Assembly: GCA_001949185.1 (NCBI GenBank)
Contig: BDGG01000003.1
Coordinates: 4,523,092-4,587,091, forward strand
Reading direction: 5' to 3'
DNA from: Ramazzottius varieornatus
Lineage: Eukaryota; Tardigrada; Eutardigrada; Parachela; Ramazzottiidae
Length of the DNA: 64,000 nucleotides
Under the pieces are notes generated by a model. It was not told the DNA's origin and made no database searches. It saw only the letters and a list, made by a program, of their open reading frames with translations. Each line of letters begins with the position of its first letter. The stretch's first letter is position 1. A program made the position numbers and the translations under genes. Of the stretch, positions 22,117 to 32,665 are shown piece after piece.

Positions 22117-24970
22117 ATGAAGGGATTTTCGGCAGTCTGCCTTCTTTTAGTGGTAAGTCCTGCCACTACCGCTTCGTATTCCCGAGACATTCCTGGAATA
22201 CCATTTTGGGAATTTTCCAAGTATTTTTCGAAGCTTTCTTGAAAATCGTTTGGGAGATGTACCACAATGTTTTCAAATCTTTTTTTAGGGAGCCACAGCG
22301 GTTCTTTCCGCACCCACCGCCCATTCCGGCGCGAACGCCAGCGGTAGCGTCTTCGTGAGTCCTTCGCCCATAGACGCTTCCCGCGACACCAAAGTCAACG
22401 CAAACATGCCCGGTACCGAGAACGGCGCTTGGGTTCTTCAGAACGCCGGTGGAGTCGTCGGGGACCACCGTGACCAGCCTCTGGGATCCACCAGCACCAA
22501 CGACATGTCCTCGAACTCTGCCTCTTCCAGCTCCTCCGAATCGTCCACCAGTGCCTCGTCGGACGCTGCGGCTGCCCCCACCGTACTTATCGAGACCTCC
22601 GATGCCAGCACCGCCATGGCTGGAAGCCAGCATCAACCAGTGGTCGGTACGGCTGTGATGGGCGCGAACCCCACCGTCGAGTCATCGGCTGCTTCCCACG
22701 GTAGCGCAATGAACGCCTCGCAGAATAGTGCGGGAAGCGACGCGCACACAGTCAACGTGAGCCAGTTGTTCGGTACCACCGGTACTTCCGGGGCCGTGGC
22801 TGCGGTGCCCGTCGTTGCCGTCCAAGCTTCGAATGTCCAACCTGTAGAAGTGCGATCTGCTAGTATCCAACCCGTAGCAGTACAATCCGCTAGTGTCCAA
22901 CCAGTGGCAGTTCACCCCGTGGTACTTCAAAATGTTAGTGTGCAACCCGTGGCTGTTGCCGCCGTCCCTGCGGAGCTCGTCGCAGTCCATGGTGCCACTG
23001 CTGCCCCATCCGCCCTTCAAGGCTCCGACACCGCTGTTGTAAGTAGAAAATTAACTTCAGACTCTGTTCATATACCAATTCAATAATTTCGTTGGCATAT
23101 GGAAGGCCTGCCAACAATCTCCGGATAATCGTTACCTCAAAAGGCGCAGCTTTCTCTGTTATTGGCAAAGAACGTGCGCAACGTGAGATAGTGATCACCA
23201 CAAAATTAGTACCGGAGTACTTCCATTCATGAAACTTCTCATCAGCCCTCTCTGTGTTTCAGGTTTCCGCGCAAGTCAACAACCAGCGATCCAGCCAGGC
23301 CTTTCAGGTGGGTGATGGCCCCATTGTCGCAGTCCTTCCCGCTGGCTCGAACCTGTCCGCAACCTGGGACACCAGCTCGGGACAACAGCCCGTCATCGGG
23401 TTCGCCAACTTGCCCACCACAAGTACCCAAGCCACTCTCCTCGCTGTGCCCGTCGCAGTAGCTGCCGTCCCGGTGGCCACCGTTGAGGCGCCATCTGTTG
23501 CCACTACCCAAGCAACCGCTGCCACCGTTGTTGTCAGTTCCTCCACCGCGACTCTCGTGGCGGTCACTGACTCCTCAGTTGTCAGTGTCATCGAGAGCTC
23601 GCCGGCCAGCGTTGTCTCGGGTGTCGACCTCTCCCAAGGTACCGGTGTTGCCAGTGGTGCTTCCAGCAGCAGCGCATCGGGAGTCAACAATGTTCCGGTG
23701 ATCTTGCCCGTTGGAGTGACTCTAAGCCAAGCTAACATGGCCAACCACGGCAACATGGGCGCCACTGGAGCTGCTGTTCCAGTCCGTGTTGGTAGTGCCG
23801 GAAGTAACACGATCGGTATGGTCAACCAAGCCGGAAATCCCCTTGTTCAACAGGTGCCTTACTCCTTCTTGCATGTCGGCTAACTGGGAGCTCGGCAAAA
23901 GTAGCGCACGCTCTCAGCGAGATGGGCTGGAAGCGTGCGCAACTTGGGAAAATCATCTTCCTAAGTTCGATTGTTTTCCCAAGTGGCGCACAGTTTCGGT
24001 GTGACTGGCTGGAAGCGTGCGCCGCTTGGGAAAAGGATTCGGTCAAGTTTGTTCGCTGAGCTTTCCAATGACTATCAAATTTTATAGCTAAGAAAAGTAC
24101 CGTTTTTGGTCTGTTTCTAGAACCATCGAGTCGAGTTCGAACTGGTCGATTTCCAAATGAACAGCAGCACCAACTCCAACCTGAACCAAGCCATCAATAT
24201 CACAGTGCAAATTACTGCCGGGGCTCTTCCTCCTGCTGTTGCCATCAACCAGAACATGGCTTTGGGTACAAATGCCGGAGCTACTGGTAAGTTTAATTCA
24301 TCCAGAAAGGAGAGACCCTAAGTTACTTCTCGTTTGGCTAACTCGTGATCATTCGTTTACAGTCAATGGCCAACCCGCCATTGTGATGCATATGCCTGAG
24401 ACTACTTCCGGTGTCCAGAATGTTTTCAACGGAAACTATGTTTCAAGCAACAATAACAAAGTCAGCGTTTCGAAGACCATCACTCTCGACCTCTGCGGTG
24501 CCATCTCAGACGTAAGCAGAGCTTTCTGTCACCTTCCTTGACGGAAATAACAGACTTCTTTTCGGTTTCAGAAAGCCTTCATGCAAGTAACTGTGAACCC
24601 CATCACCGGTTTCACTTGCGCAGTTAATATCAGTAAGCCCATATTCGCAGTGTCTGCATTTGATTTTACTTTAAATTTTGTAATATTTCCGTGTCTTTCA
24701 GACTTCCCAACTGCTGCCAGAAGTACCGAGGCTTTCTGGTCAGATCCTCTGCAGTGCAACTCCGGTGACATGCAAGGATACTCTTTCCGGTACGCATCTT
24801 TATCCATGTCTAACGATGTCATAACAGTCTTTACTTATGCCAAGAAAGCTTTCGTGTGTAACAAATGATGTCTTTCTTACAGGTTGTGGTACCGTGTCAG
24901 GAACTATAACATTGATTGGGCTCAGTGCCAGCAGAACCGACCAGCTGCAGCTGGAACTGCCACTGCCTAA
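22117..24970 (+). CDS. secreted four-Cys family protein 2 with long low-complexity region, 642 aa
   Basis: Exons 22117-22152, 22289-23038, 23263-23853, 24121-24286, 24363-24511, 24572-24632, 24702-24789 and 24883-24970 give 643 codons. The signal sequence spans the first intron (MKGFSAVCLLLV-GATAVLSA). Residues 25-445 are low complexity, rich in Ala, Val, Ser and Thr, with a degenerate unit around VQPVAVxSAS repeated at least five times near residues 165-215. The C-terminal domain mirrors protein 1: VEFELVDFQMNSS, MPETTSGVQNVFNGNY, ITLDLCGAISDKAFMQV, FTCAVNINFPTAARSTEAFW, LQCN and RLWYRVRNYNIDWAQCQQN. Ser/Thr content suggests O-glycosylation. The TATA box and polyA signal suggest strong, regulated expression. 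Function unknown. Confidence 0.88.
23100..23200. repeat. GGCGCAC hairpin element 16, weak
   Basis: Core CAAAAGGCGCAGCTTTC / GAACGTGCGCAACGTGAG has several mismatches. It is in the second intron of secreted gene 2. Confidence 0.65.
23885..24066. repeat. GGCGCAC hairpin element 17, double, good termini
   Basis: GGGAGCTCGGCAAAA at the left and GTTTGTTCGCTGAGCTTTCC at the right enclose two cores (23902-23949, 23980-24030). It is in an intron of secreted gene 2. Confidence 0.9.
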
Positions 24971-25240
24971 ACCAAAATGAAAAGCTCCTAGATGTGAATA
25001 ATGATCGTGTGATGCTGTTACGACATAGTTAAAGCTTTACATTCCAATTTTACTACTTTTAAAGTCTGCTAACGATTTTTTTTGTTCCGCATCAGGACTG
25101 CTGTTCGATTGAGTGGTTACTCAAATTTACTCCCAGGTTGATTTTGTTGGACGATGTAGATGGTTATTCCCACCCCACAATTTTAAGCAACGCTTAGGGA
25201 TTTCAAAACTGCCTGATATATTCAACTGTTAAAAGAAAAC

Positions 25241-25246
25241 AATAAA
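25241..25246 (+). terminator. polyadenylation signal of secreted gene 2
   Basis: AATAAA in an A-rich context, 271 bp after the stop codon. Confidence 0.6.
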
Positions 25247-25281
25247 AGTTGCTGCCCCATACTGATATATCTAATTCACAC

Positions 25282-25478
25282 GGAACCTCGGCAAGCAAAA
25301 TGGACTATCTTTCTTTTCCCAAGTGGCGCACGTTCTCAGTTCAAACCGCGAGAGCGCGCGCCGCTCGCACTGACAATCCTGTTGACTTTGTCCAAGTGGC
25401 GCATGGTTTCCGTGTAATTGGCTGGAAGAATGCGCCGCTCGGGAAAGCGGTCTGGTCGAGTTTTTGCCGAGCGGCGAG
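25282..25478. repeat. GGCGCAC hairpin element 18, double
   Basis: Intergenic between secreted genes 2 and 3; outer arms CCTCGGCAAGCAAAAT and GTTTTTGCCGAGC, two cores. Confidence 0.9.
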
Positions 25479-26072
25479 CTCATATAGAATCATACAGTAG
25501 AAAGACTTGGTGATAACCACCCTGGAAGCGGGACGGCCTTTCGCAGAAAGAGCGAAAACTAATAAACAAGTTTGTGATGCGCATAATTGAGGGACTGTCT
25601 CCATCTCTGCTGATCTGGTAACTTGAGCTGATGTTAACAGCTGAGCAATGCCGTTGAAACCCTCGTTGAGACCTGAATGGTGTTTACGAGTTCGAATACA
25701 ATGACCCATAGGATCGGCGCTAATCTGTTACGCCGACAGGGTCTTTTTCTTCGGATTTTCCACTTCAAGTGAAGGTACGCCGCTTTGAACATGAGAGGTG
25801 AACTTACATGTCGAGCGTGATGCTGATCGACACCTGAGCCTTGTAAACAGGGTATTACTCTGTCGCACAAGTGTTGTCTTCACTGAATACCGAGTACTCG
25901 GTGGAAAACCCCGGCCACAGGTGGGCCCAACATGTCGAGAGCTTGAGCGATCTGCATAAAAGCCTTGAGCTATATTCTTGTCACTCTTCACTTTAAAATT
26001 TGCCCATTGTCGGCGTGACAATTCTCCATCACTTGCTTCTCGAGTTGATTTTTCCTTTTGTTGTACTGACGG
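25479..26072. other. intergenic upstream of secreted gene 3
   Basis: No coding potential recognised; the stretch leads into the TATA box at 26073. Confidence 0.4.
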
Positions 26073-26079
26073 TATATAA
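26073..26079 (+). promoter_or_regulatory. TATA box of secreted gene 3
   Basis: TATATAA lies 69 bp before the ATG at 26142, spacing consistent with a short 5' leader. Confidence 0.65.
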
Positions 26080-26141
26080 GACCTCATTATGGAGTCATAC
26101 CGTGTAAGTGTCTTTAGTTTCTCTCCAGACTGAACCAAGAC

Positions 26142-28377
26142 ATGTTTTTCACTGTGAAGATGTCGTCGATATGCGGACTTCTACTCCTAACTGCAACGGT
26201 AAGAAACGCCGACACAATATAATCCAAAACAAGTAATACTAAAACGCGTCAGACTGAGTAGTTTTCCAAGTGGCGTACTGACTCTGTATTAGTGGTCGAC
26301 AGCGCGCTCGAATTGTCCGGTTTGTTTTCAGACCTATCGAATGGATGAAATTGCGATGACTGAAATGCCGAAACTGAAATTGAAATATGAAACTGGTTAA
26401 ATTTCGTTGATCTTAGAAGCGTCTCGACGATGGTTTTCATTTTACAGGGAGCACTGGGTGCGCCGGCCAGCACCATGCCAAACCAGTCGGTGGTCCTACA
26501 ACCCGGAAGACCAGTGGTCGTTGAAATCCCGCCAAATTCCAGCGTCAACGTCACCGTTCAGCAAAACCCTCCATCCATAATTCAGAACAATGGTCCAGTT
26601 CCTAATCCCGACAAAGTAGCCATCACACCTTCGTCGACTAGCAGTCTTAGCACCACCATGGTCTCCACCACTATGCCGACAGTCACGCCTTCGTCGGCCT
26701 CCATGGCCGGAGGGGATTTCGATATGTATGGAGGCGCCGTGGATTCCCTGGTGAACCGAACCACAATGATGGCGCCAAGCATCATGGGAACTCCTTCTCC
26801 TATAAACAATGAGCGCAATTACATCCCCGCTGTTATGCTGCCACTGGGCTCAGAAGGGCCGAATGCTAATCGCGAGACACCCTTGAATGCCGTTCTGCCT
26901 TTTGGAGCCACGCTGGATTCGGCGGTATCACCACCGTCTATTATGTCATCGGAACGACGCCCCATTGTTAACCAGAACCGGCGCGTCGAAATCAAGTTCC
27001 TGGATTTCCAAATGAATTACACGGCTATCACCAGCCAGGCCATCAATCAGCCCATCCTTATAGCTGTCAAGTTTATTGCGTAAGTCTAATCGATATTACT
27101 AGACCCAAGGTCTCTCGAATATACGAGCCAATAGCACATTCCTGGATCGAATTTCAAAACTCGGTTGAATAATAATCGATGAAGGTTACGATCACATGGC
27201 GCACCTACCTGACAGTAGTGACACTGGTTTCTGATTTTGCTTGCAGCGGGACTGTTCCTCTCTTGGCTGCCAATGAAGATATTGCAGTGGTTCCCAGTGT
27301 ATCCATCCCAAACGCCTCTACGATATTCCGTAAAGAATTATTCAGCTGATTTTTTCGGAATTTTTTTTATCGGAAAAAAAACTAATTTAGTTGCTTGCAT
27401 ACACGCAGATGGAAATTCGAGCGACACGATCCATCCCAACACGACCATCGTTGCTCAGAATACTGCCGGGTTCCAAGAGATTTACAACGGGAGCTACCAA
27501 ACTGAGGGGACCGGGAACAAAGCAACAGTTAACCGCGTGGTATCCGTAGAACTGTGTGGTCAGTTCAACGAGGTAAGTTGATATGGAATATAGGCCAACG
27601 AGCCCAAAATGGTCACTTTTCCAAGTGGCGCACCCTTTCAGCCAATAACACCAGAAACGTGCGCCATCTGGGAAAATGATGTAGTCCAGATTGTTAGCCG
27701 ATCTCTCAGATCATTTGGGTGTTTTTCGTTTCAAAGCCCAAAATCTGTCATGGAATATCCGAGGCTATTTTGTTTCTTGTAGTTCGACCGAGGGTACCTT
27801 GAAGTATCCATCAAGGCGGCGTCGATCAATGGCACCAGCTCTTCAGCAGGTACACCCATGTCACCGCTGGACGTGGCACGACCATAGGTCATTTCGGAGA
27901 GTATCTCGTGTCACATAAGCTTTACCATATTTTGTTTCAGCGAACCAATTCCCCGATGGATACTACAAGTGTGTGGTCAACCTTGCTTATGCACCTGCAG
28001 CTCGCGAGTCTGAAGGTATGAATTCGAAGAAAACTTTTCAGTGCCTCTTATGACTTGCACGATTCCTGTATTGTGTATTCATCTGCTGTTTTCCAACTAT
28101 AGGCTACTGGTCTGACATCAATCAATGTAATGGCGTCATTTCCGCCACCGGTACGAGTCACCCATTTTTTCCGTAAGTTTCGGTTATTCATGTCAATCTT
28201 TTGAATTTCAGCTTACAGCTACCGGCTTTGGTTCCGCACAAGGTACGTACAATCCTACTGACTCGAGCGTCGAAAATTCAAAAGCCTGTCTAATACTACA
28301 ACACGTTTTGCAGGCAGTACATCGTGGACGGAGGTACATGTCTCCGCAGTAAACCAGTCCTGGATGAACACAACTAA
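26142..28377 (+). CDS. secreted four-Cys family protein 3, 406 aa
   Basis: Exons 26142-26198, 26448-27079, 27247-27329, 27409-27572, 27783-27849, 27941-28015, 28103-28150, 28212-28242 and 28314-28377 give 407 codons. The signal is MFFTVKMSSICGLLLLTA, again split by an intron before GA. A Ser/Thr/Pro/Met-rich linker with sequons (NQS, NSS, NVT) precedes the domain: RRVEIKFLDFQMNYT, GFQEIYNGSY, VSVELCGQFNE, YYKCVVNLAYAPAARES, INQCN and YRLWFRTRQYIVDGGTC. The four cysteines align with the paralogues, but the C-terminal NID becomes IVD and the spacing around KCVVN is longer. It is the most divergent member. Confidence 0.85.
26249..26338. repeat. GGCGCAC hairpin element 19, degenerate
   Basis: CCAAGTGGCGTACTG with a poor right half (GCGCGCTCGAATTG); first intron of secreted gene 3. 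Confidence 0.6.
27181..27225. repeat. GGCGCAC hairpin fragment 20
   Basis: Only a left half (ATCACATGGCGCACC) remains, just upstream of exon 3 of secreted gene 3. Confidence 0.45.
27603..27712. repeat. GGCGCAC hairpin element 21
   Basis: Core CCAAGTGGCGCACCC / ACGTGCGCCATCTGG; right arm CAGATTGTTAGCCGATCTC. It is intronic in secreted gene 3. Confidence 0.85.
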
Positions 28378-29254
28378 AACAGTCCCTTCAGAAACCAAAT
28401 ATTCAACCTCGCACACGCCCTTCTCATCGCGCCGCATACAGAGGTCTAACCCCGCGTCCTGAAGAAATATTGCAGTAAAAGAAGCTCCTCCTGTAGCTAA
28501 AAAGAATAGAACAGGGCTGGAGTTTGTCAAAGACATTAGCCCGTTCAGCTCAAGAACCAGCGAATGTGATGGAGAAACGAAAGACTTGTTTTTCCAACGT
28601 TCTTTCCCAGCATGTAAGCGAGCTTTGTTCCCGCGTCTCGTACTCGAATATCGAATATTAGAGCATACAAAGAAAGAACGTGTTTCCTTTCTACCTTTTT
28701 TTTAAATCAGTTTTGTCAGTATTTTGTGCTTCTTTTCTCCTCCTGACTTTTCTTCAGACCTGTACGTGCGCAAAAGTGATGAAAATCCCCGCTGGAAATA
28801 AAATACCAATTCTTCTTCCGTATAACTTTCTTCAGATCTCGTCAGCTGACATTTTGCCCCAGAATACCGTACAGGACAAAGAAAGCTTGCTCTCTGCGTT
28901 ATTCTGAAATTTTTGGGGTATATTCCATCTTGATTCCATTCTGCTGTGGGACAAAGGGTGATAAAATTAGAGTACGCCCAGGATACGCCTTAAGTACGCC
29001 CACTTGTTTCGAACAAAGACATCTTCCTCCCTGCTCTCTAACCGTAACAAAGGATCCTACGCTTGGCCAGAGACAGCCCTGAGAAGACTGCTGATAACTT
29101 CGATGAGTCTTATCGCGATACCGACGTCCTTTCGGATTTCGCTGAACTTTAGTTGAATATTTCCAGCTCTTTGGCTCAAAGTTGTCCTTTTTATTCAATA
29201 AATTCTCCACTTTTGTCGTTTTCATTACAGAGGTTTTCGCGCTACAAGGCCAAC
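28378..29254. other. intergenic between secreted genes 3 and 4
   Basis: No gene recognised. No convincing TATA box precedes gene 4, unlike genes 2 and 3. Confidence 0.4.
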
Positions 29255-30524
29255 ATGTGGCAGTTCTTCGCCCTCCTCATCACGGTAGGTCATCAGGAGC
29301 ATCTCATGTGGCGCACGTATCCATTGTTACTGACTGCTGGCGTGCGCCACTTGTGAAAACGATCTGGGAAATCGTTTGTCAACATCCCAGTTTAGAATAA
29401 CATTTCTGAGCGTTGTTTGAACCATAGGGAGCAGTGGCTCTGCCGACCCCAGAGCCCGGGATGGTCGCCATTTTGCCGCCTGGCTCGAACATGAGCGTCA
29501 CTTGGAACGAAGGATCGAGGCCTCCCGTCATCCTGGCCGGAGGGAACAAGATGGTGCAAGGCACTCCCACTCCCGTTCTTTTGGGTCGGGAGCACCTCTT
29601 CCGACGTGTGGAGTTCAACTTCTTGGACTTCCAGTTCAATCAGACTGCCCCACTTGCCACCAACCTCATCCAGAACCTGGAGATCTACGTCAACGTCACC
29701 CTGTAAGTACCCAACGACCAGTTTTGCCTACGCCGAACTCCCACCTCAAACGTCCACGTTTCATGTTCGTTCAACGCGGTTTCTAGTATTCCGTTTTGTA
29801 TTTTAGTGGACCTTACCGCGGAATGGTAAGAACCGAGAACATCACCGAACCTGGCAGCGGCACTTTCAGTGAGTTCAAAATGGCTGACTTGTTTTGCTTC
29901 CATTATGATACTGTAACATGGTGGCGCCACCTGGCAATCGTGGTGCGTGTAAGGTGGCGCCACCCGAGGAGCCAAAACTCGTTCTGTGTTGTTTCTTATG
30001 GGCCTTGATTCCCAACAAGTTTCGGTTTACTCCTACAGCATCTCCATTCCCCGAATCGACTGAAGGCTTCACCCAGATTTTCACGGGTGTGTACAACGGA
30101 GCTACCACCGACAACAAAGTCAACATCGACCGCAAAATCACCCGCGATATGTGCGGAATCATCTTCAACAAGGTTAGTGTTTTGTCTGTTGCTCCCTTGA
30201 GATCAAATACACAGGGTTCTAAGTAATTTTTCATTGATTATGGCTAACGATCGGAATACTCTAAAGGGTTTCATCGAAGTCTGGGTTCGACCCGTCGATG
30301 GCGAGAAGGCCGGTCTCTTCACCCAGGGATTCTACACCTGCTTCTTCAACCTCGACATCGAGAACACCATCGTCCAACAGTCGGAAGCTCGCTGGAACAC
30401 CATGCCCATGCAGTGCAACTCTGGAAACCTCAACAACTACAGCCACCGTCTGTGGTTCCAGACTCGCTACTACAACATCGATGAAAAAATCTGCTCCTTC
30501 GGCGGACTCCGTTCCAACAACTAA
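29255..30524 (+). CDS. secreted four-Cys family protein 4, shortest member, 252 aa
   Basis: Exons 29255-29284, 29428-29702, 29807-29868, 30039-30172 and 30267-30524 give 253 codons. The signal MWQFFALLIT-GAVALP is split by a phase-0 intron exactly as in genes 2 and 3. There is almost no linker before the domain (RRVEFNFLDFQFNQT). The domain contains GFTQIFTGVYNG, RDMCGIIFNKGFIEVW, GFYTCFFNL, MPMQCNSGN and RLWFQTRYYNIDEKIC. The last 86 codons are one exon, whereas paralogues 1-3 have three to five exons there, so introns were probably lost here. It may approximate the minimal functional unit of the family. Confidence 0.88.
29290..29391. repeat. GGCGCAC hairpin element 22
   Basis: First intron of secreted gene 4; CTCATGTGGCGCACG / GCGTGCGCCACTTGTG with right outer arm GTTTGTCAACATCCCAG. 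Confidence 0.85.
29920..29965. repeat. paired GGTGGCGCCACC palindromes
   Basis: Two copies of the 12-bp self-palindrome 32 bp apart in an intron of secreted gene 4. The loop and outer arms of the hairpin family are absent, so this is listed separately. Confidence 0.6.
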
Positions 30525-31016
30525 CTCGTAATCGTGTGACGAAACACGACTGCTGCCATTTTAGCACTTCGCGCTGGAAACCACGTATCTGAATTCATTC
30601 TCTCTTTGACTTTTTTCCCCTAGACATTGTGCATGCGCGTCTTAGTTTGTCTTAGCTGTACGGAAAACTGGCCTTCTGCAATGAAAAAAATTCAAATAAA
30701 ATTGAAATGTACATGAAGGTCGTCTCACTGTAAAAAGGATAACAAAGTTTAGGTAACAAACCCTGCAGGAAAACAGTAGTGATCATACTCAGAGACAGGT
30801 ATGCTGTGATCGTGGCTTGTCTTCGCAGCCTGATCGAGGCGCCACTTTCGGTAGGTGACCACTTAAAGAAGCTTCCCGGCTAGCAGTGAGCACAGGATCA
30901 TCTGAATTTCGGCATGAATGGCGCCTTCTCGATACGGAACGGAATGAACTGGGTCTATAAATGAGAACAAAATCAAATAAATGAAACAACCAGGTTCTTG
31001 AGAGAGCCGAAAGCAG
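30525..31016. other. 3' flank of secreted gene 4
   Basis: Contains the polyA signal at 30695 and otherwise no recognised gene. Confidence 0.4.
30695..30700 (+). terminator. polyadenylation signal of secreted gene 4
   Basis: AATAAA, 171 bp after the stop. Confidence 0.6.
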
Positions 31017-31140
31017 GCGGAGATCGGCAAACGGAGACCGCAAGATCGCTTTGTTAAGTAGCACATGCTTCCAGCTCATGCTAATAAAAAGGTGCGCCGC
31101 TTGGGACAACGACTTTATCCGTTTTGTTTACCGGTCTCCC
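31017..31140. repeat. GGCGCAC hairpin element 23
   Basis: Intergenic, outer arms GATCGGCAAACGGAGACC and GTTTACCGGTCTCCCGC; left core worn (TAAGTAGCACATGC). Confidence 0.8.
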
Positions 31141-31175
31141 GCATATTTTTGATGAATTCGATTGTATAGTTATGC

Positions 31176-31181
31176 TTTATT
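31176..31181 (-). terminator. polyadenylation signal of the Rab gene
   Basis: AATAAA on the minus strand, 9 bp beyond the stop codon, which implies a very short 3' UTR. Confidence 0.5.
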
Positions 31182-31189
31182 TTATTACA

Positions 31190-32005
31190 TCATACACAGC
31201 ATTTCTTTCTGTAGTTGGTTTTCTCCACATGAGCCGTAGTTCCTTCCAGCAAGGTGTAACTGTTTGTATGGTCAAAAGCTTTGGCATTCACCTCCAGCTC
31301 ATACTTCCTCCTGTCTATTATTTTCCTCATCAAATCCAGAAAGGCCTTTTCAATATGCACGTTACTCTGCGCTGAAATCTCGTACAATATCAGGCCGTTC
31401 TTTTTGGCGAAAGTCTGTCCTTCTTCCCGCGTTACCTTCCTCTCCGACTCGCGATCCACCTTATTGGCCAACAGCATGATCTCCACATTAGCCTGCCCTT
31501 TCTGCCGTATCTCATGCATCCATTTATCGAGGCTCTTAAATGTCCGTTCATTGGTGATGTCGTATACTAAGAAGAATCCATGAGCTCGGTTGAAATACTG
31601 CGTGGTGATGGACTGAAAGCGTTCTTGTCCCGCCGTATCCCATATCTGTAGGCGCACTTGTGTGTTGTCCACCAACATCCGCCTTATCTTGAAGTCGAGG
31701 CCCACTGTGGCGTTTTCTTGATATGAAAAAGCGTCTTCCACTATCCGTCGAACGATACTGGTCTTGCCGACTGCAGTGTCGCCCACCATCATAATTTTCA
31801 TGTGGATCTCCTCGGAGGGAAGAGGGAAGTGACCACCGACGGGAAGTATGGAGGTGGACTTCTTGGGTTCCACAGGATTGTCCAAGGGACTAACGGGGTG
31901 TACGGAGGCGGCAGCGCGGATAGTGTCAATAGCAGGCTTGGGATTTGGCGCTATAGCGCTAGTTGGCTTTGGTGTCGACGCTGTAGATGGCATGGCGGAA
32001 GCCAA
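31190..32005 (-). CDS. Rab-family small GTPase, 271 aa, intronless
   Basis: A single uninterrupted frame. Residues 1-67 are a Pro/Ala/Ser-rich extension unusual for Rabs. The G domain follows: GDTAVGKTS (P loop), ATVGLDFKI (switch I), WDTAGQERF (switch II), NKVD (where the TKLD/NKxD motif is expected) and EISAQ. The C-terminus KKCCV offers geranylgeranylation cysteines. It should act as a membrane-traffic switch; subfamily not assigned because it is divergent. The absence of introns in an intron-dense region suggests retroposition. Confidence 0.9.
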   Translation of the reverse strand: MASAMPSTASTPKPTSAIAPNPKPAIDTIRAAASVHPVSPLDNPVEPKKSTSILPVGGHFPLPSEEIHMKIMMVGDTAVGKTSIVRRIVEDAFSYQENATVGLDFKIRRMLVDNTQVRLQIWDTAGQERFQSITTQYFNRAHGFFLVYDITNERTFKSLDKWMHEIRQKGQANVEIMLLANKVDRESERKVTREEGQTFAKKNGLILYEISAQSNVHIEKAFLDLMRKIIDRRKYELEVNAKAFDHTNSYTLLEGTTAHVEKTNYRKKCCV

Positions 32006-32665
32006 GAACGGCGAAAATTATACGCGAGAATTATTGCTGAAGTTCACCAGAATAACCATTCAAAACTTGCGAAAAACACAAGTTAAACTACTGTTGATGA
32101 ATTCCTCGATACCGAAATGCGATTCAGACAACATGGCAGTCATGCAGGGTTATTGGAGAGCAGTGTTTCCGGATGAAATAACGTTCGTCCGAAAGAGTCC
32201 GTTTCTGGTAGCATAACAGCTCGAAATGGTAGAAATTGCTAATACAAGTGTTCACGAAGATACAGAAAAATTGCTCTATAAGTGATCTGGATTTTGGCCT
32301 GAAAAGTCTGGCTGGGGTCGAGCTGTGCCCTAGCTTTAGCGAACAAATGCTTTGGGACGTTTAAAATAAGCAGTACTAAATTGGAAGCTTTCTTGACTGA
32401 TGGCCGATTCTTTTGCATGTCTCCGTGCGACACTTATGATCAGATGCGCGACTACGTCACCTACCCGACTGTATGCAGGAGTTATGTTTGAGTCTTCGGC
32501 TGGGACCGGCATCTTACTCAGCGGAAGGGTGCGATTCCCTGCCAATCTCTATCAAAAATCTACACTCGCAAGTGACGGAGCGGAAGATTGTTGCCTAGCA
32601 AATTTATATTCCGTCAAAACCACCGTGCCCATGGTAAGTAATGTAACAAGGAAGATCCAGCTAAC
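32006..32665. other. intergenic between Rab and rhomboid
   Basis: No gene or hairpin element recognised; it contains the Rab promoter and the rhomboid 3' end. Confidence 0.4.

Noticed and set aside
30955-30961. TATAAAT on the plus strand
   Set aside because: No plus-strand gene starts downstream; the next gene is on the minus strand and ends there.
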